Both the position numbers and the translations under genes were made by a program. A stretch of 53,154 nucleotides of DNA from Bordetella parapertussis (GTDB lineage: Bacteria > Pseudomonadota > Gammaproteobacteria > Burkholderiales > SG8-39), in the NCBI GenBank assembly GCA_945861875.1, contig CAMAWC010000018.1, forward strand, positions 1-53,154, written 5' to 3'. Numbering within the stretch: the first letter of the stretch is position 1; each line of letters opens with the position of its first letter. The notes under the pieces are model-generated. The model was given only the letters and a program-made list of their open reading frames with translations. It did no database searches and was not told the DNA's origin. Of the stretch, positions 25,300 to 34,822 are shown in pieces.

Positions 25300-27522
25300 T
25301 CAGGAATCCTGCAGCACGCGCAATTCGGTATTGGCGTAGCGCAGGCGCACGGCGAGGGTTTTGGCCAGGCCTTCGAGCAGGTTGATCACCAGCATGCGGT
25401 GCTCGAGCACGAGGGCGTCGAATTCATGCCGTGACAGCACGAACAACGCGGTGTCGCCCTCCGCCACCGCATCGGCCGAGCGCGGCTGGCGGTCAAGAAA
25501 GGCCATTTCACCAAAAAAGTCGCCGCGGCCAAATGTGGAAACATGGTGGCGTTGGCCGTGTTCCAGGATAAGTTCGATGCGCACCGCCCCGCTGCGGATC
25601 AGGAACAACTCGTCGCCGGTTTCGCCGCGACTGAACGCGCGTTCACCGTTCTTGAGCGAACGCTGCGACATGCGTTGTTCGAGCGCGGCGAGGGTTTTGT
25701 CCTTGCGGCCGCTGAATAGCGCGATTTCACGCAACTCGAGCGGTGTTTCGCGCTGCGGCATCATGCTCGCTTCTGCAATGATGCGGTCCTCGACCCATTG
25801 CAGCGCGTCGTCCAGTTCGTCGAAGACGTGGGCGTTCTGTTCCGGCCGGACCAGCCCGGCCTCGTCGAAATACCGCTGCATGTCCATGCCGCTCACCACG
25901 TTGCGCGGCAGGCCGCTGAATATCAGGAAGGCGTCGCGTTCGGCCATGCGGTCTTCGATCTGCCCGATCATGTGGGCGGCGGTGACATCAACCGAGCTGA
26001 CGCGCCGCATGTCCAGGATGATGTAAGTCCGTGCGGTGATCTGCGGTTCCAGGACGGTGTACAACTCGTCGGTGGTGCCGAAAAACAGGCTGCCCTGCAA
26101 TTCAATGATGGCGGTGCGCCCGCCATTGGCCTCGAGCAGGGCGCGTTGCTCGGGCAGGCGGATTTGCTTGGAGAACATTTGCGTGCCATGGGTCAGGCGG
26201 CGGACGCTGGAGCCGCGCATTTGCTCGCGAATGAACAGGATGATGGCAAGCCCGACGCCGGCCGCAGAGGCGGCTATCAAACTGACCGTCTCGGCGACGA
26301 GGACCACGACGACGATGACGGCGAAATCGAGCACGGTCGAGCGTGAGCGCAGCAACTGCAGGCTGTTGCGGTCAAACATGCGCACGCCGATGACGATGAG
26401 TATCGCCGCAAGCGCGGCCACGGGAACCCAGGCAACAAGCGATCCGAGCAGCAGAAACGCCACCAGGGACAGCGCGCCCTCGGCCAGGCTGGAACGGCGG
26501 GTTTGCGCACCGCTGGAGATATTCACCAGCGTCGCACCCATGGTGCCGGCACCGGGAATCCCGCCCAGGACATTGGAGGCGATGTTGCCCAGCCCTTGCG
26601 CGACCAGTTCGCGATTGGAGTTGTGGCGGTTGTGCGTCAGCGAATCGACGATAAGGCAGGTCTTGAGCGTGTCGATGGACAGCAGCACCGCCAGCGTGAG
26701 GGCCGGTACCAGCAACTGCGCCAACGGCGGCAAGCCGTCCTGGGTGAGGGAGCGGCCGAGGCTGCGCATGCCGTCAAAAAATCCCACCGACGCATCACCC
26801 AGCGGTCCGACCACCAGCGCGTTGCCGGTGAGTACCAGCAGTGATGTATCGAACAGGGCGAGCAGGAAATAAGTCAGTATCCCGGCGGCGAGGCCAAGGA
26901 TGACAGCCGGTATAAGTTTGGTTGCGCGCGGCGCCAATACCATCACCAGCACCGTGGCCAGTCCTATGCTCATGGCCTGCCAGTTCCACGCGCCGGGCGC
27001 GGCCAGCGCGGCCCACACGTCCATGCCCTTGGGTGCGCCCAGAACCTTGGGAACCTGGCTCAGTATGATGAGCAGGCCGACGCCGCTGAGGTAACCGCTG
27101 ACCACCGGGTAGGGCATGTACTTGATCATCTGGCCCAGCCGCAACAGGCCGAACAGCACCTGCAAGGCCCCCGCGGTCAGTCCCACCAGCGCCAGTCCAA
27201 GAACAATCTGGCCGGGCGCCGTGCCTCGTTGGGACAGTTCTATCGCCATGGCTGATAACACCGCCGCAGCCGGTGCGCAGGGCGCCGAGATCAGGCGCTT
27301 GGTGCCGCCGAAGGCCGCGGCGACAAGGCCGATGGCGGTGGCGCCCAGAATCCCGGCCAATGCGCCTTGCGCGGCGTAGCTGCTGCCGAGCGGGGAAAAA
27401 ATGCTCACGCCAAAGGCGATGGCCGAGGGCAGGGCGACCAGCATCGCCGCAAGGCCGGCCCAGAGGTCGGCACCAAGGTCGGCCATGGAGCCGGCCGGCA
27501 GTGATTTTTTGTCCGTTGTCAT
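25300..27522 (-). CDS. SulP-family anion transporter with STAS and cyclic-nucleotide-binding domains
   Basis: A 740-residue three-part protein. Residues to about 430 are the SulP membrane domain, with GLWAG-like opening helices and NIASNVLGGIPGAGTMGATLVN. A STAS domain follows (IIELQGSLFFGTTDELY, LDMRRVSSVDVTAAH). From about 600 a cNMP-binding domain carries FSRGETGDELFLIRSGAVRIE and the phosphate-binding cassette GEMAFLDRQPRSADA. SulP proteins move sulfate, bicarbonate or organic anions with protons or sodium. The extra C-terminal domain suggests gating by cAMP or a similar nucleotide. ATG 27522 is chosen over GTG 27525 on ribosome-site spacing. The transported anion is unknown. Confidence 0.9.
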   Translation of the reverse strand: MTTDKKSLPAGSMADLGADLWAGLAAMLVALPSAIAFGVSIFSPLGSSYAAQGALAGILGATAIGLVAAAFGGTKRLISAPCAPAAAVLSAMAIELSQRGTAPGQIVLGLALVGLTAGALQVLFGLLRLGQMIKYMPYPVVSGYLSGVGLLIILSQVPKVLGAPKGMDVWAALAAPGAWNWQAMSIGLATVLVMVLAPRATKLIPAVILGLAAGILTYFLLALFDTSLLVLTGNALVVGPLGDASVGFFDGMRSLGRSLTQDGLPPLAQLLVPALTLAVLLSIDTLKTCLIVDSLTHNRHNSNRELVAQGLGNIASNVLGGIPGAGTMGATLVNISSGAQTRRSSLAEGALSLVAFLLLGSLVAWVPVAALAAILIVIGVRMFDRNSLQLLRSRSTVLDFAVIVVVVLVAETVSLIAASAAGVGLAIILFIREQMRGSSVRRLTHGTQMFSKQIRLPEQRALLEANGGRTAIIELQGSLFFGTTDELYTVLEPQITARTYIILDMRRVSSVDVTAAHMIGQIEDRMAERDAFLIFSGLPRNVVSGMDMQRYFDEAGLVRPEQNAHVFDELDDALQWVEDRIIAEASMMPQRETPLELREIALFSGRKDKTLAALEQRMSQRSLKNGERAFSRGETGDELFLIRSGAVRIELILEHGQRHHVSTFGRGDFFGEMAFLDRQPRSADAVAEGDTALFVLSRHEFDALVLEHRMLVINLLEGLAKTLAVRLRYANTELRVLQDS

Positions 27523-27595
27523 CACATCCCTCCCGAAGGCCGCTTGTCAGGCCAGGCGGCCTTTATTCCCGGGCGATGCAGACGGCGGGTCATGT

Positions 27596-29257
27596 CTACA
27601 TGTTCGGGTAATTCGGACCGCCGCCGCCTTGCGGCACCACCCAGACGATATTCTGCGTCGGGTCCTTGATGTCGCAGGTCTTGCAGTGCACGCAGTTTTG
27701 CGCGTTGATCTGCAGCCGGTCCGAGTTGTCGTCGTTTTTGACAAATTCATACACCCCGGCCGGGCAGTACCGCGCCTCCGGTCCGGCGTAGATGGCGAGG
27801 TTGACCGTGACCGGGACGCCGGCATCCTTGAGCGTGAGGTGTAGCGGCTGGTTTTCCTCATGGTTGGTGTTGGAGATGAACACCGAGGAGAGCCGGTCGA
27901 ACGTCAACTTGCCGTCGGACTTGGGGTAGGTGATGGGTTCGAATTGTGCCGCGGGTCGCAGGCACTCGTGGTCGGCGTGCTTGTGGTGCAGCGTCCAGGG
28001 AAACCTGCCGCGCAGCAGCCATTGCTCTATGCCCACCATCAGCGAGCCGAGGTAAAGGCCTTTGCTCATCCACTGCTTGAAATTGCGCGCCTGCCACAAC
28101 TCGTCGTAAAGCCAGGACTGCTTGAATGCCGCCGGGTAGGCGTCAAGGGTGTCGTGCGCGCGACCGGCCTGCAAGGCGGCAAAGGCGGCCTCGGCGGCGA
28201 GCATGCCCGACTTGATCGCAGTATGGCTGCCCTTGATGCGCGAAGCATTAAGAAAGCCGGCGTCGTCCCCGACCAGGCAGCCGCCGGGAAACACCAACCG
28301 TGGCAGGGACATGATGCCGCCGGCGGTGATGGCACGCGCACCGTAGGAGACGCGCTTGGCGCCTTCAAAAAAGCCGCGAATCGCCGGATGGGTCTTGTAG
28401 CGCTGGAACTCCCCGAATGGCGACAGCCAGGGGTTCTGGTAGGCGAGTCCCACCACAAAGCCCACCGACACCAGGTTGTCTTGCATGTGATACAGGTAGG
28501 AGCCGCCGTAGGTGTCGGCGGCCAGCGGCCAGCCGGCGGTGTGCACCACCAGCCCCGGTTGGTGTTTGGCCGGATCGATTTCCCACAATTCCTTGAAGCC
28601 GATGCCATAGACCTGCGGGTCGGCGTTTTTGTTCAAGTCGAAGCGCGCCATCAACTGCTTGCCGAGGTGGCCGCGGCAGCCCTCGGCAAACACCGTGTAC
28701 TTGGCGTGCAATTCCATGCCCTGCTGGTACTGCTCGGTGGGCTGTCCGTCGCGGCCCACGCCCATGTCGCCGGTGGCCACGCCGCGCACGCTGCCGTCGG
28801 CGTTGAACAGCACTTCGGCGCCGGCAAACCCGGCGTAGATTTCAACGCCAAGTTCCTCGGCCTTGCCGCCCAGCCAGCGGCAGACGTTGGCGAGACTGAC
28901 GACATAATTGCCGTGGTTCTTGAAGCAGCCCGGCAGCAGCATTTCGGGCATCTGGCTGTAGCCCGTTTCCGTCAGCAGCAGGAAGCGGTCTTCGCTGACT
29001 GCGGTGTTGAGCGGCGCCCCGGCGGCTTTCCAGTCGGGAATAAGTTCGCTGATGGCACGCGGGTCCATCACCGCACCGGACAGGATATGCGCGCCGATTT
29101 CCGAGCCTTTTTCTATGACGCAGACGCCGATCTCCACAGCGTGTTCCGCGGCTTGCTGTTTCAGGCGGATGGCCGTGGCCAGGCCGGCGGGGCCACCGCC
29201 GACGATGAGCACATCGTATTGCATGGATTCGCGCTGGCTTGCGGCGTCTTGAGTCAT
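27596..29257 (-). CDS. Electron transfer flavoprotein-ubiquinone oxidoreductase
   Basis: A 553-residue membrane-associated ETF-QO that passes electrons from reduced EtfAB to ubiquinone. The FAD-binding motif VLIVGGGPAGLATAIRLKQ is near residue 15. The C-terminal 4Fe-4S cluster is held by cysteines in YCPAGVYEF and in NCVHCKTCDIKDP. Length and architecture match the family. It is separated from etfBA by about 18 kb. It is divergent from a thioesterase gene, with an AT-rich palindrome between them. It completes the electron route for the acyl-CoA dehydrogenases in this window. Confidence 0.95.
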   Translation of the reverse strand: MTQDAASQRESMQYDVLIVGGGPAGLATAIRLKQQAAEHAVEIGVCVIEKGSEIGAHILSGAVMDPRAISELIPDWKAAGAPLNTAVSEDRFLLLTETGYSQMPEMLLPGCFKNHGNYVVSLANVCRWLGGKAEELGVEIYAGFAGAEVLFNADGSVRGVATGDMGVGRDGQPTEQYQQGMELHAKYTVFAEGCRGHLGKQLMARFDLNKNADPQVYGIGFKELWEIDPAKHQPGLVVHTAGWPLAADTYGGSYLYHMQDNLVSVGFVVGLAYQNPWLSPFGEFQRYKTHPAIRGFFEGAKRVSYGARAITAGGIMSLPRLVFPGGCLVGDDAGFLNASRIKGSHTAIKSGMLAAEAAFAALQAGRAHDTLDAYPAAFKQSWLYDELWQARNFKQWMSKGLYLGSLMVGIEQWLLRGRFPWTLHHKHADHECLRPAAQFEPITYPKSDGKLTFDRLSSVFISNTNHEENQPLHLTLKDAGVPVTVNLAIYAGPEARYCPAGVYEFVKNDDNSDRLQINAQNCVHCKTCDIKDPTQNIVWVVPQGGGGPNYPNM

Positions 29258-29287
29258 GGCGTCTTTCAGTGGCAGTGGCTGTAACGA

Positions 29288-29297
29288 TTATATAATG
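29288..29297. promoter_or_regulatory. Palindromic -10-like box in a divergent promoter region
   Basis: ATTATATAAT reads identically on both strands and lies between the ETF-QO and thioesterase genes, so TATAAT is offered in both directions. No good -35 box accompanies it. The distance to the ETF-QO start is about 30 bases. Confidence 0.35.
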
Positions 29298-29409
29298 CCC
29301 ATGACGGGCTTTTGCCGGTGATTGTGATCCATGCGTGCCGGCCGGGTTGCCAGCCATATCAGCGGGATATCAGCCGTCTTTGGTGCAGCGCCTTTAAACT
29401 GGACGGTCC

Positions 29410-29820
29410 ATGACCCATAAGCGCAAGCTGGTGCATATCGATCTCATTTCCATTCGCTGGGGTGATCTCGATTCGGTGGGCCACGTCAACAACACCATTT
29501 ATTTTCGTTACATGGAGCAGGCGCGCATCGACTGGTTTGCGAGCCTGGGCTTCCCGGTCGGTTCGCGCGACGAGGGTCCGGTCATCGTCAATGCCAGCTG
29601 CACCTTTATCAAGCAGATCAACTACCCCGGTGACGTCGAGGTCAAGACCTTCGCCGGCAAGGTCGGGCGCTCCAGCGTGGAAACCTGGATAGAAATGCGC
29701 CCCAGTTATGACGCCGCTACGGTCTATGCCGAGGGCGGCGCCAAGATCGTCTGGGTCAATTACGCGCTGGGGAAATCGCAGGAATTGCCGGCCAAAATAA
29801 GGCAGGCTGCGGAGGACTAG
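29410..29820 (+). CDS. Hotdog-fold acyl-CoA thioesterase
   Basis: A 136-residue member of the 4-hydroxybenzoyl-CoA thioesterase (YbgC-like) family. The active-site region IRWGDLDSVGHVNNTIYFRYMEQ holds the catalytic aspartate and the family HVNN motif. It would hydrolyse an acyl-CoA to free acid and CoA in the cytoplasm. Its TAG stop is immediately followed by the ATG of acetoacetyl-CoA synthetase, so the two are cotranscribed and may balance acyl-CoA pools. Confidence 0.88.
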   Translation: MTHKRKLVHIDLISIRWGDLDSVGHVNNTIYFRYMEQARIDWFASLGFPVGSRDEGPVIVNASCTFIKQINYPGDVEVKTFAGKVGRSSVETWIEMRPSYDAATVYAEGGAKIVWVNYALGKSQELPAKIRQAAED

Positions 29821-31821
29821 ATGGCGAAGGCCGCAAAAAAAACCGTCGCGCCTCCGGCGCGGCCGCTGTGGGAGCCGGACCAGGCGCGCATCGCCGGCGC
29901 CAACATCACGCGTTTTGCGCGTGAGGCGATCACCCGCTGGGGCTTGAAATTCAATTCCTGGCCGGCGTTCCACCGCTGGAGCGTCGATGCGCCGGAGCAG
30001 TTCTGGCAATCGCTGTGGGATTTTGGCGGCGTCATCGCCTCGCAGCGTGGCGAACGTGTCATCGCCCACGGCGACAAGATGCCGGGGGCCAGATTTTTCC
30101 CCGATGCAAAACTCAATTTTGCGCAAAACCTGCTGCGTCGGCGCGACGACGGCATTGCCCTGGTGTTCTGGGGCGAGGATCGCGTCAAGCGGCAGGTTAC
30201 GTATGCCGCACTCAACCAGCAGGTGTCGCGCGTGGCGCAGGCGCTTGCCGACGCCGGGGTGAAGGAGGGCGATCGCATCGCCGCCTACCTGCCCAACATG
30301 CCCGAGGCGATTGTCGCCATGCTCGCGGCCTCCAGCATGGGGGCGATCTGGTCCTCCTGTTCGCCCGACTTTGGCGTGCAGGGCGTGCTCGATCGTTTCG
30401 GCCAGATCGAACCGGTGGTGTTGTTTGCCGTCGACGGTTATTACTACAACGGCAAGACTATCCACTGCCTTGACAAGGTAAAAGCCATTGCCGCGGGCCT
30501 GCCGTCGCTGAAAAAGACGGTGGTTGTTTCCTATGTCGATACGCAGGCGGATATCAGCGGCATCGCAAAAGGCGTCGGCTATGGCGATTTCACCGCGGGT
30601 TACTGGCCGCGCGAACTCACGTTCCGGCAACTGCCCTTCAACCATCCGCTGTGCATCGTTTATTCCTCGGGCACCACCGGCGTGCCCAAATGCATCGTCC
30701 ACGGCGCCGGCGGCACCCTGCTCAAGCACCTGCAGGAGCACCAGCTGTGCTGCGACATCAAACCGGGTGACAGGCTGTTTTATTTCACCACCTGCGGTTG
30801 GATCATGTGGAACTGGAACGCTTCGGCGCTGGCGAGCGGGGCGACATTGCTGCTCTACGACGGGTCGCCGTTCCTGCGCAACAGCAACATCCTGTTTGAT
30901 CTTGCCGAAGCCGAGGACATGACGCTGTTTGGCACCTCCGCCCGGTTTATCGACAGCCTGCGCCAGTTGCCGCTGTCGCCGCGTCGCACGCACAAGCTGG
31001 CAAGCCTGCGCCTGATACTCTCAACCGGCTCGCCGCTCGCCGCGGAGAGCTTTGATTATGTCTACGAGCACATCAAGGCCGACGTCAGTCTCGCCTCGAT
31101 GTCAGGCGGCACCGACCTGATGGGGGCCTTTGCCGGGGAGAACCCGATCATGCCGGTGTGGCGGGGCGAGATCCAATGCCTCATGCCCGGCATGAAAGTC
31201 GAGGTCTATGACGAAGAGGGCAGGCCGCTGCCGCCTGGGGAAAAGGGCGAGCTCGTCTGCAGCCGGCCGTTTCCTTCCATGCCGGTTGGCTTCTGGAATG
31301 ACCCCGGTGGCAAGGCCTACCACGCCGCGTACTACGAAAAATTTCCCAATGTCTGGGCGCATGGCGACTGGTGCGAAATCACCGAACACGGCGGCATGGT
31401 CATTTACGGGCGCTCGGACGCGGTGCTCAACCCCGGCGGTGTGCGCATAGGTACGGCGGAAATCTACCGCCAGGTGGAACGGGTGCCCGAGGTGCTGGAG
31501 TCCCTCGCCATCGGGCAGGACTGGCCGCCGGGCAGGCACGGTGATGTGCGCGTGGTGTTGTTCGTGCGCCTGCGCGACGGCCTTGTGCTTGCTCCCGCGC
31601 TCATTGACAAAATCAAGCAGCAGATCCGCGCCAACACCACGCCGCGCCATGTCCCTGCAAGAGTTGTGCAGGTCGCCGACATTCCGCGCACCAGGACCAA
31701 CAAGATCGTCGAACTGGCGGTACGCCACGTGGTGCACGGCCGGGAGGTGAAGAACCTTGACGCCCTGGCCAATCCGGAGGCACTGGAGCATTTTCGCAAC
31801 CGCCCCGAACTGCAGGCCTGA
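29821..31821 (+). CDS. Acetoacetyl-CoA synthetase
   Basis: A 666-residue ATP-dependent ligase that makes acetoacetyl-CoA from acetoacetate. Adenylate-forming motifs are [38 protein letters not shown] and [18 protein letters not shown]. The length and the N-terminal part (the [10 protein letters not shown] region, then [14 protein letters not shown]) match acetoacetyl-CoA synthetases rather than acetyl-CoA synthetases. GGAGG lies before the ATG at the junction with the thioesterase gene. The next gene is a fused 3-oxoacid CoA-transferase, so two routes of acetoacetate activation lie side by side. Confidence 0.93.
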   Translation: MAKAAKKTVAPPARPLWEPDQARIAGANITRFAREAITRWGLKFNSWPAFHRWSVDAPEQFWQSLWDFGGVIASQRGERVIAHGDKMPGARFFPDAKLNFAQNLLRRRDDGIALVFWGEDRVKRQVTYAALNQQVSRVAQALADAGVKEGDRIAAYLPNMPEAIVAMLAASSMGAIWSSCSPDFGVQGVLDRFGQIEPVVLFAVDGYYYNGKTIHCLDKVKAIAAGLPSLKKTVVVSYVDTQADISGIAKGVGYGDFTAGYWPRELTFRQLPFNHPLCIVYSSGTTGVPKCIVHGAGGTLLKHLQEHQLCCDIKPGDRLFYFTTCGWIMWNWNASALASGATLLLYDGSPFLRNSNILFDLAEAEDMTLFGTSARFIDSLRQLPLSPRRTHKLASLRLILSTGSPLAAESFDYVYEHIKADVSLASMSGGTDLMGAFAGENPIMPVWRGEIQCLMPGMKVEVYDEEGRPLPPGEKGELVCSRPFPSMPVGFWNDPGGKAYHAAYYEKFPNVWAHGDWCEITEHGGMVIYGRSDAVLNPGGVRIGTAEIYRQVERVPEVLESLAIGQDWPPGRHGDVRVVLFVRLRDGLVLAPALIDKIKQQIRANTTPRHVPARVVQVADIPRTRTNKIVELAVRHVVHGREVKNLDALANPEALEHFRNRPELQA

Positions 31822-31833
31822 AACGCCACCACC

Positions 31834-31868
31834 GGCTGGAAAGCCCCGACTGGCGCGGGTTTCCAGCC
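31834..31868. terminator. Hairpin of the GGCTGGAAA palindrome family
   Basis: GGCTGGAAA and TTTCCAGCC form a 9-bp outer stem around a CCCCGACTGGCGCGGG core, just after the acetoacetyl-CoA synthetase gene. A second perfect hairpin, GGCGTGC-TTTC-GCACGCC, follows at 31887-31904. Together they could terminate or attenuate transcription before the CoA-transferase gene. Confidence 0.55.
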
Positions 31869-31967
31869 ATTGTCCCCGCTGCGCCGGCGTGCTTTCGCAC
31901 GCCTCATGCCGTCTGTGGGCGGGTTTTCCCCTACAATTCAGCCCTCAATCAACCTAGCGAGAACGCA

Positions 31968-33317
31968 ATGAGCAAAGTTTACCCCGACGCCAAGTCCGCC
32001 CTGAAGGGCCTGCTGCACGATGACATGACCATCGCCGCCGGCGGCTTCGGCCTGTGCGGCATTCCGGAAAACCTAATCGGGGCGCTGGTCGAGGCCGGCA
32101 CCAAGGGCCTGACCATCGTCGGCAACAACGCCGGCGTCGATGACTTCGGCATGGGCCTGCTGCTCAAGTCGCGGCAGGTGAAAAAAGTCATCGCTTCGTA
32201 TGTGGGCGAGAACAAGGAGTTCGAGCGTCAGGTGCTGGCCAACGAACTCGAACTTGAATTGACACCCCAGGGCACGCTGGCCGAAAAGTTGCGCGCCGGT
32301 GGCGCCGGCATTCCCGGCTTTTACACCCGCACGGGGTATGGCACCAACCTGACCGAGGACAAGGACACGCGTGCCTTTGACGGCAAGGAGTACGTGCTGG
32401 AGGAGAGCATCCGCGCCGATGTGGCCATCGTCAAGGCGTGGAAGGGCGACGCAGCGGGCAATCTCGTCTATCGCAAGACCTCGCGCAACTTCAACCCGAT
32501 GATCGCCACCTGCGGCAAGGTCACCGTGGCCGAGGTCGAGGAACTGGTCGAGGTCGGCACGCTCGATCCGGACAACGTCCACACCCCGGGCATTTACGTC
32601 GACCGCATCATGCAGGGCGCGAAGTACGAAAAGCGCGTCGAATTCCGCACCATCTCCGGCGCCGGCGGCTCGAAGAAGGACTCGCCCATCCGCGAATTGA
32701 TGGCCAAGCGCGCCGGCATGGAATTGCACGACGGCTACTACGTCAACCTGGGGATCGGCATACCGACGCTGGTGGCCAATTACATTCCCGCGGGCATCAA
32801 GGTGACGCTGCAATCGGAAAACGGGTTGCTGGGCATAGGACCGTTCCCGACCGAGGAGGCGCTGGACCCGGACCTCATCAACGCCGGCAAGCAGACCATC
32901 ACCACACTGCCGGGCTCAAGCTTTTTTTCCAGCGCCGATTCATTCGCCATGATCCGCGGCGGACATATCGACCTGTCTATCCTCGGCGGCCTGGAAGTGG
33001 CAGACAATGGCGATCTTGCCAACTGGATGGTGCCGGGCAAGATGGTCAAGGGTCCCGGCGGGGCGATGGACCTGGTGTCAGGCGTGCGCCGTGTCATCGT
33101 GCTGATGGAGCACTGCGCCAGGGACGGCACGCCGAAAATCCTCAGTCACTGCACCCTGCCCATCACCGGCAAGGGCGTGGTCAACATGATCATCTCCGAC
33201 TTGTGCGTGTTCGAAGTGGTGCACGGCCAAGGGCTGGTGCTGAAGGAATTGCACCCCGGCGTGACGCTCGAGGATGTCAAGGCCAAGACCGGGTGTGCGT
33301 TCGCCGTTGCGCTGTAG
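31968..33317 (+). CDS. Succinyl-CoA:3-ketoacid CoA-transferase, subunits A and B fused
   Basis: A 449-residue protein joining the two halves that most bacteria encode separately (ScoA and ScoB). The A half has [19 protein letters not shown] and TRTGYGT. The B half begins near residue 240 with [20 protein letters not shown] and holds the catalytic glutamate in [12 protein letters not shown]. The two domains join with almost no linker. The enzyme moves CoA from succinyl-CoA to acetoacetate and so feeds ketone bodies into central metabolism. It lies 146 bp after acetoacetyl-CoA synthetase on the same strand, with hairpins between. Fused forms are known in eukaryotes and some bacteria. Confidence 0.93.
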   Translation: MSKVYPDAKSALKGLLHDDMTIAAGGFGLCGIPENLIGALVEAGTKGLTIVGNNAGVDDFGMGLLLKSRQVKKVIASYVGENKEFERQVLANELELELTPQGTLAEKLRAGGAGIPGFYTRTGYGTNLTEDKDTRAFDGKEYVLEESIRADVAIVKAWKGDAAGNLVYRKTSRNFNPMIATCGKVTVAEVEELVEVGTLDPDNVHTPGIYVDRIMQGAKYEKRVEFRTISGAGGSKKDSPIRELMAKRAGMELHDGYYVNLGIGIPTLVANYIPAGIKVTLQSENGLLGIGPFPTEEALDPDLINAGKQTITTLPGSSFFSSADSFAMIRGGHIDLSILGGLEVADNGDLANWMVPGKMVKGPGGAMDLVSGVRRVIVLMEHCARDGTPKILSHCTLPITGKGVVNMIISDLCVFEVVHGQGLVLKELHPGVTLEDVKAKTGCAFAVAL

Positions 33318-33335
33318 CTGTCCAGGCCCCAATTA

Positions 33336-33354
33336 GGGACAGACCGCGTTTTTC
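33336..33354 (+). repeat. GGGACAGACC motif, copy 1
   Basis: GGGACAGACCGCGTTTTTC just after the CoA-transferase gene. The same core recurs at 34823-34840 and, inverted and slightly changed, at 49761-49778 next to a transposase remnant. Confidence 0.5.
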
Positions 33355-33403
33355 CTTTCGATTTTGTCCGGCCTATGTCTTTGGGGCGAAATCTCCGGGA
33401 TGA

Positions 33404-33772
33404 TCAAGTTGGGGACAATGCGGTGGCCGTGAGGTGCGCCTTCCTGCGCTCTGTGATGTCGGTAAGGACGCCATGCCAGAGCGTTCCGCCATCGGGCTGG
33501 CGGATCGGCAATGCACTGCCCATCAGCCAGCGCACGGTGCCGTCGTCAAACTGGACCCGGTACTCCTGCGCCCAGGGTGTCTGGGCGGCGGCCGACTGCT
33601 GAATGGCGATCAGCACAGCGTCGTGATCGTCCGGATGCAACACGGCAAACACCGCGGCTGCATCCTCGAAGGCCTGTTGCGGGCTGACGCGGTAGATCTC
33701 GCGGATGGTCTCGCTGGCATAGGGGAAATAGGAGCTGCCATCAAGGCGCAAGTAGTACTGGTAGACCATCAT
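33404..33772 (-). CDS. PAS-domain fragment
   Basis: A 122-residue frame covering most of one PAS/PAC sensor domain. It has YQYYLRLDGSSYFPYAS, HPDDHDAVL, EYRVQFDDGTVRWLMG and the PAC-type ending WHGVLTDITERRKA. The first strands of the PAS fold are missing, and no kinase, GGDEF or methyl-accepting output follows; the frame stops about a dozen residues after the domain. It looks like the remnant of a larger sensor protein, though the frame is intact and the ATG follows an AT-rich region, so a small expressed protein is possible. Confidence 0.6.
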   Translation of the reverse strand: MMVYQYYLRLDGSSYFPYASETIREIYRVSPQQAFEDAAAVFAVLHPDDHDAVLIAIQQSAAAQTPWAQEYRVQFDDGTVRWLMGSALPIRQPDGGTLWHGVLTDITERRKAHLTATALSPT

Positions 33773-33916
33773 TTTTTCGTAAATTCTCGAAATGTTCTAA
33801 ATTTTTCGCACTATTCCAACTACGGTGACTGATCCAGCCCGCAGTAGAAAGATAAAGGTAATCAACGTGACAAAACAGTGCGGACAAGTGTTTATTTGCT
33901 GCTACCCTGAGTCACC
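33773..33916. promoter_or_regulatory. AT-rich divergent control region of the CarH-like regulator
   Basis: This gap is markedly richer in A and T than its surroundings. It separates the PAS fragment from the MerR-type gene and is the natural site of the regulator's promoter and possible autoregulatory operators. GGTGACT (33825-33831) and AGTCACC (33910-33916) form an inverted pair whose significance is unclear. No Shine-Dalgarno sequence precedes ATG 33917. Confidence 0.35.
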
Positions 33917-34819
33917 ATGCGCACAAGACCATTTGTTTTATCGTCGGAGATCGAGCGTGAAACCGGTTTTGGTATCGGTCAACTGCGAAAGTGGCGCCAG
34001 CGTTATGGCTTTCCTCCGATGGGGTCAACGGACGATGGAAAGGCCGCTTATTCACGCAAGACCGTTGACCAGCTTCTATTAATCAAACGTCTGCTCGAAG
34101 CGGGTTGGCGACCCGGTCAAGTGGTGGGCATGCCCGCCGGTGAAATTGAAAAGCTCCAGCTTGCACTTGTCCAGTCGGTTCCGGTCGTGTGCCGCGATGA
34201 ATCAAGAAAGGCGCTCATCGAGAAACTCAAGCGCACTGACCTGGCCGGATTCCGAGCCTTGTTGGCGCAGGAGCGGGCCAAGCGAACACTGCTTGACTTT
34301 GTCCTCGATACGCTCGGTCCGCTGATGATCGATATTGGCGAGGCATGGCGCCGAGATGAAATCGACATTCACCATGAGCACTTCTGCAGCTCTTTCGTCG
34401 AACGTTTGTTGCACGCGGAAATCCTCAAGCTCCCGCCAAAGAAGGATTTACCGGGTATCGTGTTGTTCGCGCTTCCGCCGGGAGAGTATCACCTGCTGGG
34501 GCTGCTGATGGTCGAGGCCGCACTGGCAGAGCAGGGAGTCAAAACGATCAACATCGGATCGGATGTTCCCCTGAACAATCTGAAGTTGGCCGCTATTTCA
34601 TGCAAGGCAGATGTGGTCGCGCTGTCCTTCAGTTTTTTTTATCCGGCGCGCGATGTAGTCCCAATCTTGCGGCACTTGCGGCGCTTGCTGCCGTTGCAGA
34701 TGCAGATTTGGGCGGGCGGTGCCGGCCTGGCGGGTATCAGAAAGCAGCCCAAAGGGGTGCGCATCATCTCGGACATCGGTGAAGCAATTGCGGCTCTGAA
34801 AGAACTGCGCTCAGAATAA
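33917..34819 (+). CDS. MerR-type regulator with B12-binding domain (CarH/LitR-like)
   Basis: A 300-residue regulator. Residues about 8-70 form a MerR-type winged helix (TGFGIGQLRKWRQRYGFP). The second half is a helical bundle plus a cobalamin-binding Rossmann domain. Two features of adenosylcobalamin photoreceptors are exact: W144 followed after nine residues by E154-H155, and E190-x-H192-x-x-G195, where H192 would be the lower axial ligand. CarH proteins bind DNA as tetramers in the dark and fall apart when light breaks the Co-C bond, releasing carotenoid and photoprotection genes. No such targets are nearby. The gene is flanked on both sides by GGGACAGACC motifs, hinting at transfer or insertion. 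Confidence 0.85.
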   Translation: MRTRPFVLSSEIERETGFGIGQLRKWRQRYGFPPMGSTDDGKAAYSRKTVDQLLLIKRLLEAGWRPGQVVGMPAGEIEKLQLALVQSVPVVCRDESRKALIEKLKRTDLAGFRALLAQERAKRTLLDFVLDTLGPLMIDIGEAWRRDEIDIHHEHFCSSFVERLLHAEILKLPPKKDLPGIVLFALPPGEYHLLGLLMVEAALAEQGVKTINIGSDVPLNNLKLAAISCKADVVALSFSFFYPARDVVPILRHLRRLLPLQMQIWAGGAGLAGIRKQPKGVRIISDIGEAIAALKELRSE

Positions 34820-34822
34820 TCT

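Noticed and set aside
29359-30993. 544-codon minus-strand open frame
   Set aside because: It lies opposite the thioesterase and acetoacetyl-CoA synthetase genes, both of which have full sets of family motifs; antisense shadow.
33825-33916. GGTGACT/AGTCACC inverted pair as a CarH operator
   Set aside because: The arms are 78 bp apart and only 7 bp long, which can occur by chance; mentioned only within the control region.
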